A stretch of 64,000 bases of DNA from Prevotellaceae bacterium. Its GTDB lineage: Bacteria; Bacteroidota; Bacteroidia; Bacteroidales; UBA932. The notes beneath the pieces were generated by a model, which searched no databases, was not told the origin of the DNA, and was given only the letters and a program-made list of their open reading frames with translations. This document shows positions 10,181 to 19,544 of this stretch, one piece after another. Position numbers and translations under genes: made by a program. The stretch is from NCBI GenBank assembly GCA_031258195.1, contig JAIRNF010000058.1, positions 34,820-98,819 on the forward strand. Reading direction: 5' to 3'. Positions within the stretch are counted from its first letter, which is position 1; each line of letters starts with the position of its first letter.

Positions 10181-11536
10181 ATGTCAAATATGATTCGACT
10201 AAGAAAAGGTCTGGATATCAAGCTTAAAGGAAAGGCTGAGAAGATTTTTTCTAAAGAAAAATTGGCCGATACTTATGCGGTAAAACCTACCGATTTTCCC
10301 GGATTAACCGCAAAGCTTATTGTAAAAGTAGGTGATACTGTAAAAGCGGGATCACCTTTATTTATTGATAAGTATCATCCGGAAGTACAGTACGTTTCGC
10401 CGGTTAGCGGTACCGTTTCCGAAATCAGAAGAGGCGACCGCCGTAAGCTGCTTGAAGTTGTTGTTACTCCTGATGCGGAACGGGTGTACGAAAAGTTTGA
10501 AACCCCGAATTTGACAAAAGTGGCTCGAGAAGAAATACTTGAGCTAACGCTGAAAAGCGGAACTTTTCCATTTTTAGTTCAACGTCCTTACGGTATTGTT
10601 GCCAACCCTAAAGATACGCCTCGCGATATCTTTATCTCAGGCTTTGATACCGCACCGCTGGCGCCTGATATTGACTTTGCGCTAACGGGCGAAGGCGATA
10701 GCTTCCAGGCAGGTATAGATGCGCTTCGTAAGCTTACTAATGGTAAAGTTTATCTGAGCTTACCTGACCATGTATCTGCGACCAGTATTATGAAGAAGGC
10801 TAAAGGTGTTGAGATTTATACATTTAAAGGTTCGCATCCGGCAGGCAATGTTGGCGTACAGATTAATAATATCGCACCTATTAATAAAGGCGAGATTATC
10901 TGGACAATTACTCCGCAAAATGTTGTGGCGCTCGGTCGTCTTTTCCTTCAAGGTATTTATAATATGTCTCGGTTAATTGCCGTTGTGGGCTCGGAAGTAA
11001 AGAAGGCTACTTATGTAAAGGCTATCCCCGGGGCGGCTCTTTCGTCATTTAGCGAGTATTTTATTCCCGAGAGTAATGCGCGCTATATCAGCGGAAACGT
11101 TCTTACCGGAACGGCTTTGGACAAAGATGGACATATCGGTTTTTACTCCAACCAGCTAACTGTAATTCCAGAAGGCGACCATTACGAGTTTTTAGGTTGG
11201 GCTAAACCCTTCCGTACAAAGAAGTTCAGCTTCTCTCGCTCATACTTTTCGTGGTTAACACCTAATAAAGAGTATAAGCTAGATACTAACCTAAATGGAG
11301 GCGAACGTACGTTTGTTGTAACCGGATCGTACGAAAAGGTGCTGCCAATGGATATTTACCCTGTACATCTTATTAAAGCAATTCTTGCGGAGGATATTGA
11401 TAAGATGGAACAGCTGGGTATATACGAGGTAATAGAAGAAGATATCGCATTGTGTGAGTTTATCGATCCTTCGAAAAACGAAATGCAAAAAATTCTTCGC
11501 GACGGAATCAACCTGATGATTAAAGAAATGAGCTAA
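10181..11536 (+). CDS. nqrA: Na+-translocating NADH:quinone reductase subunit A
   Basis: NqrA is the large peripheral subunit of the sodium-pumping NADH:quinone reductase and sits on the cytoplasmic side. The 451-residue protein starts with the family-typical IRLRKGLDIKLKGKAE and contains the lipoyl-like VKVGDTVKAGSPLF, VSPVSGTVSEI and RPYGIVANP segments. It is the first of six genes in the canonical order A to F. nqrB begins 49 bases after its stop. The complex oxidises NADH, reduces a quinone and exports Na+, and would be a main respiratory coupling site in this anaerobe. Confidence 0.96.
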   Translation: MSNMIRLRKGLDIKLKGKAEKIFSKEKLADTYAVKPTDFPGLTAKLIVKVGDTVKAGSPLFIDKYHPEVQYVSPVSGTVSEIRRGDRRKLLEVVVTPDAERVYEKFETPNLTKVAREEILELTLKSGTFPFLVQRPYGIVANPKDTPRDIFISGFDTAPLAPDIDFALTGEGDSFQAGIDALRKLTNGKVYLSLPDHVSATSIMKKAKGVEIYTFKGSHPAGNVGVQINNIAPINKGEIIWTITPQNVVALGRLFLQGIYNMSRLIAVVGSEVKKATYVKAIPGAALSSFSEYFIPESNARYISGNVLTGTALDKDGHIGFYSNQLTVIPEGDHYEFLGWAKPFRTKKFSFSRSYFSWLTPNKEYKLDTNLNGGERTFVVTGSYEKVLPMDIYPVHLIKAILAEDIDKMEQLGIYEVIEEDIALCEFIDPSKNEMQKILRDGINLMIKEMS

Positions 11537-11585
11537 TCATCATTTACTACCAAAATAGCAAATAGATAAATTATCATATTAGCAA

Positions 11586-12812
11586 ATGAAGCCATTACGC
11601 AAACTTCTTGATAAAATGAAACCCACTTTCTCTAAAGGGGGAAAGTTAGGCGCGTTTCATTCGACATTCGATGCGTTTGAGACCTTCCTTTTTGTACCAA
11701 AAACTACAACAAAGGTAGGTAGCCATATTCGTGATAGTATAGATCTTAAGCGTACTATGAGTGTGGTTATTCTTGCGCTGGTTCCGGCGCTGTTGTTCGG
11801 AATGTGGAATACAGGTTATCAACATTTCTTATCAATGGGGCAGGAGGTAACCTTCTGGCAAAACGTCTGGTTCGGATTTCTTAAAATGCTACCGCTTATT
11901 GTCGTTTCATATGTGGTAGGTTTAGGTATAGAATTTGCTTTTGCTCAGAAACGCGGGCACGAGGTTAACGAGGGATTTCTTGTTTCGGGTATGCTTATAC
12001 CGCTCATTATGCCTATCGACGTTCCTTTATGGATGGTTGCCATTGCAACGGCGTTTGCTGTAATTATCGGTAAAGAAGTGTTTGGCGGAACGGGTATGAA
12101 CATCTTTAACCCTGCATTACTTGCTCGCGCATTCGTATTTTTCGCTTATCCATCGCGTATCTCAGGAGATAAGGTATGGATAGAGGGGCTGTCAAAAGGC
12201 GAAGGCATTATCGATGGTTTTTCCGGAGCGACCCCGCTGGCAATAGCGGGTAGCGGTGTAGGAGAATCGGCGAAAAGCATGGGCTTCGATCAATTTATGG
12301 ATCAGCTGCCCTCGGTTCAAGACTTGTTTATGGGATTTATTCCCGGCTCAATAGGAGAAGTTTCTAAAGTAGCGATACTATTAGGCGCGGTAATTCTGAT
12401 ACTTACCGGTATTGCCAGCTGGAAGATAATGGTGTCGGGCGTAGTAGGTGTTTTGGCAACAGGCTTGTTGCTTAACTGGCTGGCGCCCGATGCCGCGGGG
12501 GAAAGCCCTAACTACTACATGATGATGCCTGCATACTACCATTTACTAATGGGAGGTTTTGCTTTCGGTATAGTATTTATGGCTACGGATCCCGTCTCCG
12601 CGGCGCAAACCGAGCGGGGTAAATGGATCTATGGTTTGCTGATAGGGGTGATGGTAGTGATAATACGCGTGTTCAATCCGGCGTATCCCGAAGGAACCAT
12701 GTTGGTAATTCTGTTTGCTAACCTTATGGCTCCACTTATCGACTACTATGTTGTTGAAGGAAATATTAAGCGTAGGCTTAAACGTGTAAAGAAAGCAGTT
12801 GCTAAATCTTAA
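11586..12812 (+). CDS. nqrB: Na+-translocating NADH:quinone reductase subunit B
   Basis: NqrB is a polytopic membrane subunit that binds covalent FMN and riboflavin. The 408-residue protein has about ten hydrophobic segments. The FMN attachment motif is seen as SGATPLA, where the threonine forms the phosphoester bond. Other family blocks are GKEVFGGTGMNIFNPALLARAF and MATDPVSAAQTERGKWIYG. It lies between nqrA and nqrC with short gaps. The last residues are basic (KRRLKRVKKAVAKS), which fits a cytoplasmic C-terminus. Confidence 0.96.
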   Translation: MKPLRKLLDKMKPTFSKGGKLGAFHSTFDAFETFLFVPKTTTKVGSHIRDSIDLKRTMSVVILALVPALLFGMWNTGYQHFLSMGQEVTFWQNVWFGFLKMLPLIVVSYVVGLGIEFAFAQKRGHEVNEGFLVSGMLIPLIMPIDVPLWMVAIATAFAVIIGKEVFGGTGMNIFNPALLARAFVFFAYPSRISGDKVWIEGLSKGEGIIDGFSGATPLAIAGSGVGESAKSMGFDQFMDQLPSVQDLFMGFIPGSIGEVSKVAILLGAVILILTGIASWKIMVSGVVGVLATGLLLNWLAPDAAGESPNYYMMMPAYYHLLMGGFAFGIVFMATDPVSAAQTERGKWIYGLLIGVMVVIIRVFNPAYPEGTMLVILFANLMAPLIDYYVVEGNIKRRLKRVKKAVAKS

Positions 12813-12846
12813 AGCTACGTGCGTAACTATATAACTACGGAATGTT

Positions 12847-13665
12847 ATGAATAGAAATAGTAATACATACACCATAATGTATTCGGCTGTAATGGTTATA
12901 CTGGTAGCCGCTGGTTTAGCATTACTCTCTATTGCTCTTAAAGGACCTCGACAGGCAAACATTAGGACGGAGAAAATGCGGAATATTCTAACCTCTTTTG
13001 GTAAAGGAGAAGTTCCGAAAGGAAAGGATAAGAACAGCTACATAGAAAAACAGTACGCTACGTACATTGTAGATACTTATACTGTCGATGTTAACGGCGA
13101 AAAAGTACAAGGCGAGAACGCTTTTGATATTGATATGAAATATCAGCTGTCGCTACCCTCCGAAAAACGCACGCTACCCGTATTTGAGGCTAAAGATGGT
13201 AATAAAATAATTTATATCCTTCCATTATACGGAACAGGATTGTGGGGACCTATTTGGGGCTACCTTGCTGTAAATAGCGATGGTAGTACGGTAGTAGGTT
13301 CGGTATTCGCACATAGCGGTGAAACCCCCGGACTGGGTGCGGAAATTGCTACTACTGTATTTTCCGATCGGTTTATTAGCAAGGAAATATTCGAAGGGAA
13401 TCAGTTTGTTTCTATCGCGGTAGTTAAACCTGGTAGCTCTGCCGCAACTACACATAATGTGGATGGTATTTCAGGAGGTACGCTAACCAGCGACGGCGTA
13501 AACGATATGTTACGCGATAACCTTACCGATTATAAGGCATTCTTAATGAAAAACGGTACGAAATTTAAAGCCGCTTCAGTACCGGTTGTAGAAGAAAGCG
13601 CGGCTACTTCTGTAGAGGGAGAAAATGCCGAAGGTGAAGAAGCAGAACAAGAAGAAACATTATAG
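12847..13665 (+). CDS. nqrC: Na+-translocating NADH:quinone reductase subunit C
   Basis: NqrC carries one N-terminal membrane helix (residues about 10-32) and a periplasmic FMN-binding domain. The covalent FMN site is SGGTLTSDGV, where the first threonine is the expected attachment residue; LYGTGLWGPIWGY and HSGETPGLGAEI are further conserved blocks. The 272-residue protein ends in an unusual glutamate-rich tail (EGENAEGEEAEQEE) that is not part of the FMN domain. Flavin attachment needs ApbE, which is not encoded in this window. Confidence 0.95.
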   Translation: MNRNSNTYTIMYSAVMVILVAAGLALLSIALKGPRQANIRTEKMRNILTSFGKGEVPKGKDKNSYIEKQYATYIVDTYTVDVNGEKVQGENAFDIDMKYQLSLPSEKRTLPVFEAKDGNKIIYILPLYGTGLWGPIWGYLAVNSDGSTVVGSVFAHSGETPGLGAEIATTVFSDRFISKEIFEGNQFVSIAVVKPGSSAATTHNVDGISGGTLTSDGVNDMLRDNLTDYKAFLMKNGTKFKAASVPVVEESAATSVEGENAEGEEAEQEETL

Positions 13666-13712
13666 ATAATATTGAGTGTTGAGAGCTTCTCTCGGCTTAA
13701 AATATACAGACA

Positions 13713-14363
13713 ATGAGTAAAAGTAATCCTTTATTTTCAGCAAAAAGTCTGAAACTATTTACAGAGCCTCTTAGCGAGGGCAATCCGGTTACCGTGTTAG
13801 TATTAGGTATCTGTTCTGCTTTGGCTGTTACAGTTAAGCTGGAGCCTGCTATTGTAATGGGCTTATCGGTTACAGTCGTTACAGGTTTCGCCAGCTTCAT
13901 AATATCAATGCTTCGTAATACTATCCCGAACCGTATTCGTATCATCGTCCAGCTTGTGGTGGTTGCCGCACTTGTTATTATGGTTGACGAGATTCTTAAA
14001 GCATACGTTTACGAAGTAAGTAAGCAGCTCTCTGTATTTGTTGGTCTTATCATTACTAACTGTATTATCATGGGGCGCATCGAAGCATTCGCTTTGGGAA
14101 ATAAACCTCTGCCTTCTTTAATCGATGGTCTTGGCAATGGTGCCGGTTATGGGTTGATACTTGTTATCGTAGCCTTCTTCCGCGAGCTGTTAGGTTCGGG
14201 CACATTATTCGGAATACAGGTAGTGCCCCAATCATGGTACATTGCTAACGGGGGATTTTACGAGAATAACGGGTTGATGATACTTCCGCCTATGGCGCTG
14301 ATTGTATTGGGCTTGATTGTATGGGTACATCGTGGCATAAATAAAGAGTTGATAGAAAAATAA
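13713..14363 (+). CDS. nqrD: Na+-translocating NADH:quinone reductase subunit D
   Basis: NqrD is a six-helix integral membrane subunit that, with NqrE, forms a pseudo-symmetric pair holding an intramembrane iron centre. The 216-residue protein has ITNCIIMGRIEAFALGN, with the conserved cysteine, and DGLGNGAGYG, both typical of the NqrDE/RnfAE family. It is 47 bases behind nqrC and 27 bases ahead of nqrE. The linkage to nqrA, nqrB and nqrF makes NQR rather than RNF certain. Confidence 0.95.
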   Translation: MSKSNPLFSAKSLKLFTEPLSEGNPVTVLVLGICSALAVTVKLEPAIVMGLSVTVVTGFASFIISMLRNTIPNRIRIIVQLVVVAALVIMVDEILKAYVYEVSKQLSVFVGLIITNCIIMGRIEAFALGNKPLPSLIDGLGNGAGYGLILVIVAFFRELLGSGTLFGIQVVPQSWYIANGGFYENNGLMILPPMALIVLGLIVWVHRGINKELIEK

Positions 14364-14390
14364 ACCGTCATTAAAAGAATAGAGTAAACT

Positions 14391-15008
14391 ATGGAAAATA
14401 TCTTAAGCATATTTGTAAAGTCGATTTTTGTCGACAATATGATATTCGCCTACTTCTTCGGGATGTGTTCTTTTTTGGCGGTGTCGAAGAGTGTAAAAAC
14501 AGCGATGGGTTTAGGAATAGCGGTTGTCTTTGTACTGCTGATTACTGTTCCTGTTAACTACCTTATTAACGAATACCTTTTGCTTCCGGGCGCTCTTACA
14601 TGGATAAGCCCCGATTTTGCTAATGTAGATCTGGGTTTTCTTAGCCTTATCGTATTTATTGCCGTTATCGCTTGGATTGTGCAAGTTGTAGAAATGGCTG
14701 TGGAAAAGTTTACGCCAACGTTATATAATCAGCTTGGTATATTCTTACCGCTTATTGCCGTAAACTGCGCGGTTATGGGTGCGTCTTTATTTATGAAAGA
14801 GCGTGAATACGCTACCTTGGCAGAAGCTACCACGTTTGGTTTTGGCTCTGGTATAGGTTGGTTACTTGCCATCATAAGTATTGCTGCTATTCGCGAAAAA
14901 ATGAAATACTCTCATGTGCCAAAAGCGTTACGTGGACTTGGCATTACTTTTATCCTTACAGGGCTTATGGCTATTGCGTTTATGAGTTTCTCGGGCATTA
15001 AGCTTTAA
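14391..15008 (+). CDS. nqrE: Na+-translocating NADH:quinone reductase subunit E
   Basis: NqrE is the second of the paired six-helix subunits. The 205-residue protein begins [31 protein letters not shown] and has the conserved [14 protein letters not shown], with the cysteine expected to bind the membrane iron centre. It is inserted in the membrane in opposite topology to NqrD. The gene follows nqrD directly and is 42 bases ahead of nqrF. Confidence 0.95.
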   Translation: MENILSIFVKSIFVDNMIFAYFFGMCSFLAVSKSVKTAMGLGIAVVFVLLITVPVNYLINEYLLLPGALTWISPDFANVDLGFLSLIVFIAVIAWIVQVVEMAVEKFTPTLYNQLGIFLPLIAVNCAVMGASLFMKEREYATLAEATTFGFGSGIGWLLAIISIAAIREKMKYSHVPKALRGLGITFILTGLMAIAFMSFSGIKL

Positions 15009-15050
15009 TAATAAATCCGCAGTTAGAGAATTGAAAATATAACCATTACT

Positions 15051-16304
15051 ATGGATACACAGGATACACAGCTAATAATAGTCGCCGTTGTCGCATTTTT
15101 AATCGTCATAATGATGCTTGTGGGGTTATTGCTCTATATCAAAGCAAAGCTTTCTCCTTCGGGTACAGTTACAGTTGACATTAACGACGGCGAAAAGACG
15201 ATTACGGTAAATCCGGGGGGAACCATACTATCAACGCTTAGCGAAAATAAAATCTTTTTACCCTCTGCTTGCGGCGGCGGCGGGACTTGCGGTATGTGCA
15301 AATGCCGTGTAATAGAGGGGGGGGGAACCATTCTCCCTACAGAAACGGGGTTTTTTACGCGCAAGGAACAGAATAGTAATTGGCGTTTAGGCTGTCAGGT
15401 AAAGATAAAAGAGAACGTACGGATAGCCATTCCCGAAGAAGTACTGGGTATTAAAAAGTGGGAGTGCGAGGTGGTTTCTAACCATAATGTGGCGACTTTT
15501 ATTAAAGAGTTTGTAGTTAAGCTGCCCGAAGGAGAACGCTTAAAGTTTAAATCGGGTGGGTACATACAGATAGATATTCCTGAGTGCGAGGTTGACTTTA
15601 AGAATATTGATGTAGAGTCTGAATATCGCGAAGATTGGGATCATATGAAAATATGGGATTTAAAGATGGTAAATCCCGCGCCTACATTCCGCGCGTATTC
15701 TATGGCTAACCATCCCGCGGAAGGTAATATTATTATGCTTAATATTCGTATTGCGACTCCGCCTTGGGATAGAACCAAAGGAACATTTATGGATCTAAAT
15801 CCGGGAGTTTGCTCGTCATATATCTTCTCTCGCAAACCTGGCGATAAGGTGACTATTTCTGGTCCCTACGGAGAGTTCTTCTTACGCGATACGGAAAACG
15901 AAATGATGTTCGTTGGCGGCGGCGCGGGTATGGCTCCCATGCGTTCGCATATTTTCCACCTATTCCATACCGTTAAAACGGGGCGTAAAGTTTCATTTTG
16001 GTATGGCGCACGCTCACGGCGCGAGATATTCTACGAAGATCAGTTCCGCGCCATAGAGAAAGAGTTTCCTAACTTTAAGCTCACCATTGCTCTTTCTGAG
16101 CCTAAACCTGAAGATAACTGGGATGGTCCGGTAGGTTTTATCCATCAAGTTATATTCGATCAGTATTTAAAAGAGCACGATGCTCCCGAAGATATCGAAT
16201 ACTACCTTTGCGGTCCTCCGATGATGAATTCTGCCGTTACCAATATGCTGGATAACTTAGGTGTTCCTGCGGAAATGGTAATGTTCGATGACTTTGGCGG
16301 ATAG
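15051..16304 (+). CDS. nqrF: Na+-translocating NADH:quinone reductase subunit F
   Basis: NqrF is the NADH-oxidising subunit. It has one N-terminal membrane helix (residues about 6-28), a plant-type 2Fe-2S domain with CGGGGTCGMC and a later cysteine in LGCQ, an FAD domain with RAYSMANH, and an NADH domain with GGGAGMAPMRSH and the C-terminal YLCGPPMMN. Electrons pass from NADH to FAD to the 2Fe-2S cluster and then into NqrB-E. At 417 residues the length is normal. The 2Fe-2S region contains a G9 tract (15317-15325) encoding part of EGGGT. It is intact here but a likely slippage site. Confidence 0.96.
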   Translation: MDTQDTQLIIVAVVAFLIVIMMLVGLLLYIKAKLSPSGTVTVDINDGEKTITVNPGGTILSTLSENKIFLPSACGGGGTCGMCKCRVIEGGGTILPTETGFFTRKEQNSNWRLGCQVKIKENVRIAIPEEVLGIKKWECEVVSNHNVATFIKEFVVKLPEGERLKFKSGGYIQIDIPECEVDFKNIDVESEYREDWDHMKIWDLKMVNPAPTFRAYSMANHPAEGNIIMLNIRIATPPWDRTKGTFMDLNPGVCSSYIFSRKPGDKVTISGPYGEFFLRDTENEMMFVGGGAGMAPMRSHIFHLFHTVKTGRKVSFWYGARSRREIFYEDQFRAIEKEFPNFKLTIALSEPKPEDNWDGPVGFIHQVIFDQYLKEHDAPEDIEYYLCGPPMMNSAVTNMLDNLGVPAEMVMFDDFGG

Positions 16305-16329
16305 TTAGTATAAAATTTATAAATATATA

Positions 16330-16361
16330 ATCGCTACTTCAGCATCGGAGTAGCGATTTTT
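16330..16361 (+). terminator. Terminator of the nqr operon
   Basis: ATCGCTACT (16330-16338) pairs perfectly with AGTAGCGAT (16349-16357) around a 10-base loop, followed by TTTT. It lies 25 bases behind the nqrF stop. Confidence 0.85.
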
Positions 16362-16593
16362 ATGTTTATATATCTCGTGTATAGGGTTTATTACTGCTAG
16401 CTCATAGGTTGTTTCGTTTGTTGATTTTATATATTAAGAAACCTTTTAACTATCTTAGTTATAGCATCAGAAGCGTTAAAAAAGGTTAACGGGGCTAGCG
16501 AGGGAGGCTTTTTAACTATCTTTATGAACTAATTGTTTGTTTTTTTGTCGATAATTAACAAGGCGCGTAAAGTGAGATTAAAAATTTTTTATT

Positions 16594-17037
16594 ATGAAAA
16601 AGATAGGCTTTATCTTGTTTTTAATGATTACAGCAATATACGTTCAGGGGCAGAATGTTGTTCAAATCAATGACTTAGCCGGAAAATGGAAGCTGGCTAA
16701 AATAGAAGAAGTGCAGGTAAAAAATGATGCTGAAGTGGCTAGTAAGTCATTCACACCTTCAGACTATTCAAATGTAATTTTCTTCGGAGATTTTGAGGGC
16801 TACTCAGATGGTAAGATTTCTTATAGCGTGTCGGAAAATGAACCGGAGAATATTGGTAATATCCAGCTGAATGAAAATAGCAATGTGGTATTCTTCCATA
16901 ATAAAAAAATAGGAAGTTACCCATTTGATTTCGGCTGGCGGGCAAAACCCACCAGCTTTTCGATAGAAAGACCTATGAAAAGGAACCAACAAACCAAAGA
17001 AAAAACGTTGGTAAGGTTTTACTACGAAAAGCAATAG
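16594..17037 (+). CDS. Small secreted protein, possibly lipocalin-like
   Basis: This 147-residue protein has a clear signal peptide (KKIGFILFLMITAIYVQGQ). After it comes LAGKWKLAKIEEV, which resembles the start of lipocalin-like beta-barrel domains, and a run of alternating hydrophobic residues that fits beta strands. No cysteine lipobox is seen, so it should be periplasmic or exported. I do not recognise a specific family and give no function. The following Calx-beta gene starts 24 bases after the stop, so the two may be cotranscribed. The 289 bases before it hold the nqr terminator and no other gene. Confidence 0.7.
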   Translation: MKKIGFILFLMITAIYVQGQNVVQINDLAGKWKLAKIEEVQVKNDAEVASKSFTPSDYSNVIFFGDFEGYSDGKISYSVSENEPENIGNIQLNENSNVVFFHNKKIGSYPFDFGWRAKPTSFSIERPMKRNQQTKEKTLVRFYYEKQ

Positions 17038-17061
17038 TAAACGTTACTTATGACTTAAATA

Positions 17062-19470
17062 ATGTATCGTATGACTTTAACAAGAAGGGCTAGCGTATCG
17101 CTAGTATTCTTATCTCTTTTAGCCGTTACGGCGGCTAATGCTCAGTTGGATAATACCCAAACCAACGCGTACATAAAGAATGAGTTTATTCAGGCGGGTC
17201 TTAACGAGTATGGTTGTTACGGATCATCTAATGGTTCGGTACTACCTGCCGGTTATTATACGCCGGCAAATACGCACGGCAATGGGGTGCTGGGTTTTAT
17301 TTGCTCGCCACAAAATACCTGGCCCGAATTTTATGGAGACTTTATGTTGCCTGGTGCTCCATACGAAGGGTTTAGCGTAACATATACCAGTACTGCCACC
17401 GGTCAAACTAAAACCGTAATAAATAGAAAAGACGGTGGAAGCCAAATGCTGCCTCGTACAACGCCTGCTTTTACCTATAATCAAGACTATAGCGATGTTA
17501 CTTGGCACGGTATCTATGCCGGAGTTTTTGAGATCGACTGCCGGTTTAGGCTTGATGGAGCAAGAATTATACATACGACTACCATAAAGAATATATCTAC
17601 CGATACTTATACTGATGTGTACTTTGTGAGAGGCATGGATCCGGATCAGGAAAATGGTGATGGCGGGGGAGTTACGCTGCCTCCGGAGGTAATATGTTCT
17701 TGGGTACCTGATACAAAGAACTTTATTCAAGCTCAGGCGAATGGTTCGCCTGGTAGTTATTCTTGGGTAACGGCAAACGGAACTTGCGCTCAGTCGTCTA
17801 TTTCTTTATACTCTGATGATCCGAATTCAAGGGTAGGAATTTCAGTTGGCTGGTATTCTTTTTTGAATAACCCTGTGCTTGGATGGGGACCATCTTCTCC
17901 CGGGAATTATTATACGCAAGTGGATGAATACTCGAGAACAGAACCCTTTGATTGGTCGATAGAGTTAGCAATTTTTATTGGAGAAATAGCGCCGGGGCAG
18001 TCTAAAGAAGTCGAGCATGAAATTGGCTTAGATCAGCCACCCGTAATCAACTTCTCTACAGAAGGTTTGGATGCTTCGACGGGAGATTTTTCGCTTACCA
18101 AGAGCGAGGGCGAAACGTTTACATATACACTTATTCGCCAATACCAGCTGGAAGAAACCGTTACTGTGGAAGTTGAGCTAAGCAGCGTGGCTGGTGCGAC
18201 AGCAGCCGATTTCGACGGTGTTGCTTCTCTACCTAAGACCTATACATCGGTATTCGGACCTAACGAAACAGAAAAAACGATCTCGGTTACCGCTGCTTAT
18301 GATGCCGTTTCAGATGATAATGAAAAATTTCAGCTGGAGATCGCCTCAATAACATCTTCGATAGGAGGGTTAGCGACGTTGCCTGATAAAGTTTATGGTA
18401 TTATTAAAGATGTACCATTGCCTGTAGCGAGCTTTGATCCCTCCAGCTGTACGTCGGTAGAAGAAGGTAATGATTGTGTGATAACCATTAAGCTAAGCCC
18501 CACTCCGTTACCCGAAATTGGCGATGCGGTATTAAACCTTAGCTTTGGCAACGAAGGAACGGCGACTTTTGGCGCGAGCGAAACGGCGGGGGTGGATTAT
18601 ACTATTACGCCGTTAACAAACATGACTTATGCGAGTGGTAGTACATATGAAATAAGAATTGCTCCGGGGGAAACAACGGCAACCTTCCGTTTAAAAGCGT
18701 TATCCGATAATATTTATGAACCTGGTAACGAAACAGTAGTTCCTCATTTAACGGTTGTGGGCAATGCCGTAGTAAACCCTGTTCCTACTAAAATAGCTGT
18801 TACTATTGTAGATAAAACAGCGGCTCCGGTACTAAAGATTAATGCTATAGACGAAGTATCGGCTAGCGAGAGTAGCCCGCTGAATTATATATTGACTTTA
18901 GAAGGATCTACATGCTCTGCAAACGTAACGGTACAGTGTACTACGGCGGATGGTTCGGCTATTGCAGGGGCTGATTATGTAACAAAAACGGAAACCATAA
19001 CTTTCGCTCCCGGTGAAACGAGTAAGGCGTTTAGCGTAGAAACGCTCGGCGATAAGTGGCTGGAGGAGGATGAAATATTATATATAAATTTGGCTAATGC
19101 TGTAAATTGTACGCTTGCGTCGGCACAAACTAACGGAACGATAAAAGATCGAACCGACGGAACGATTATAGTTGTAAAACAAACACCGGAAAATAAAGAT
19201 GCGTCAGAAAATCCACTGACTCATGGCTCTTTCCGTGTCAAATTTAAAGATTCCGACGTAAAAAGTACCCGTCCGGTAAAGGTAGAATATTCGCTAGAGG
19301 GTGGCTCTACGCTTACGCGCGATCATACGGTAGCGCCTACCCCGGTAGGAGAAGCCGTTATTCTTGATGGAGAAAACCATGTTGATGTGAATATAACAGT
19401 AATTGATAACTACCTTATTCAAGGCAATCATTATGTGAAAATAATAATTACGGCAGCGATACTAATATAG
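17062..19470 (+). CDS. Secreted multi-domain surface protein with Calx-beta repeats
   Basis: The 802-residue protein has a signal peptide ending in VTAANAQ; the ATG at 17071 is an equally possible start. Residues about 25-330 form a domain with many aromatic and glycine residues (YGCYGSSNGSVLPAGYY, GMDPDQENGDGGG) that I cannot assign. From about 330 on there are three to four Calx-beta-type repeats, marked by EGETFTYTL, VEEGNDCVITIKL and SASESSPLNYILTLEG blocks. It ends at VKIIITAAILI without a recognisable T9SS sorting domain. The last repeat (GSFRVKFKDSDV, IDNYLIQGNH) closely matches the end of the pseudogene at 6088-9792, so the two are paralogues. A role in adhesion at the cell surface is inferred only. 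Confidence 0.78.
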   Translation: MYRMTLTRRASVSLVFLSLLAVTAANAQLDNTQTNAYIKNEFIQAGLNEYGCYGSSNGSVLPAGYYTPANTHGNGVLGFICSPQNTWPEFYGDFMLPGAPYEGFSVTYTSTATGQTKTVINRKDGGSQMLPRTTPAFTYNQDYSDVTWHGIYAGVFEIDCRFRLDGARIIHTTTIKNISTDTYTDVYFVRGMDPDQENGDGGGVTLPPEVICSWVPDTKNFIQAQANGSPGSYSWVTANGTCAQSSISLYSDDPNSRVGISVGWYSFLNNPVLGWGPSSPGNYYTQVDEYSRTEPFDWSIELAIFIGEIAPGQSKEVEHEIGLDQPPVINFSTEGLDASTGDFSLTKSEGETFTYTLIRQYQLEETVTVEVELSSVAGATAADFDGVASLPKTYTSVFGPNETEKTISVTAAYDAVSDDNEKFQLEIASITSSIGGLATLPDKVYGIIKDVPLPVASFDPSSCTSVEEGNDCVITIKLSPTPLPEIGDAVLNLSFGNEGTATFGASETAGVDYTITPLTNMTYASGSTYEIRIAPGETTATFRLKALSDNIYEPGNETVVPHLTVVGNAVVNPVPTKIAVTIVDKTAAPVLKINAIDEVSASESSPLNYILTLEGSTCSANVTVQCTTADGSAIAGADYVTKTETITFAPGETSKAFSVETLGDKWLEEDEILYINLANAVNCTLASAQTNGTIKDRTDGTIIVVKQTPENKDASENPLTHGSFRVKFKDSDVKSTRPVKVEYSLEGGSTLTRDHTVAPTPVGEAVILDGENHVDVNITVIDNYLIQGNHYVKIIITAAILI

Positions 19471-19489
19471 CTTGGTTGATTTTATGAAT

Positions 19490-19528
19490 AAAAGCGGCTA
19501 TCATTCATTTTGATATCCGCTTTTTATT
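19490..19528. terminator. Bidirectional terminator between convergent genes
   Basis: AAAGCGGCTATC and GATATCCGCTTT form a hairpin with one unpaired base, flanked by T-rich sequence on the right and A-rich sequence on the left. It serves both the Calx-beta gene (plus) and the LuxR-type regulator (minus), whose stop is at 19545. Confidence 0.75.
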
Positions 19529-19544
19529 TTTTTTTAGTATAATC

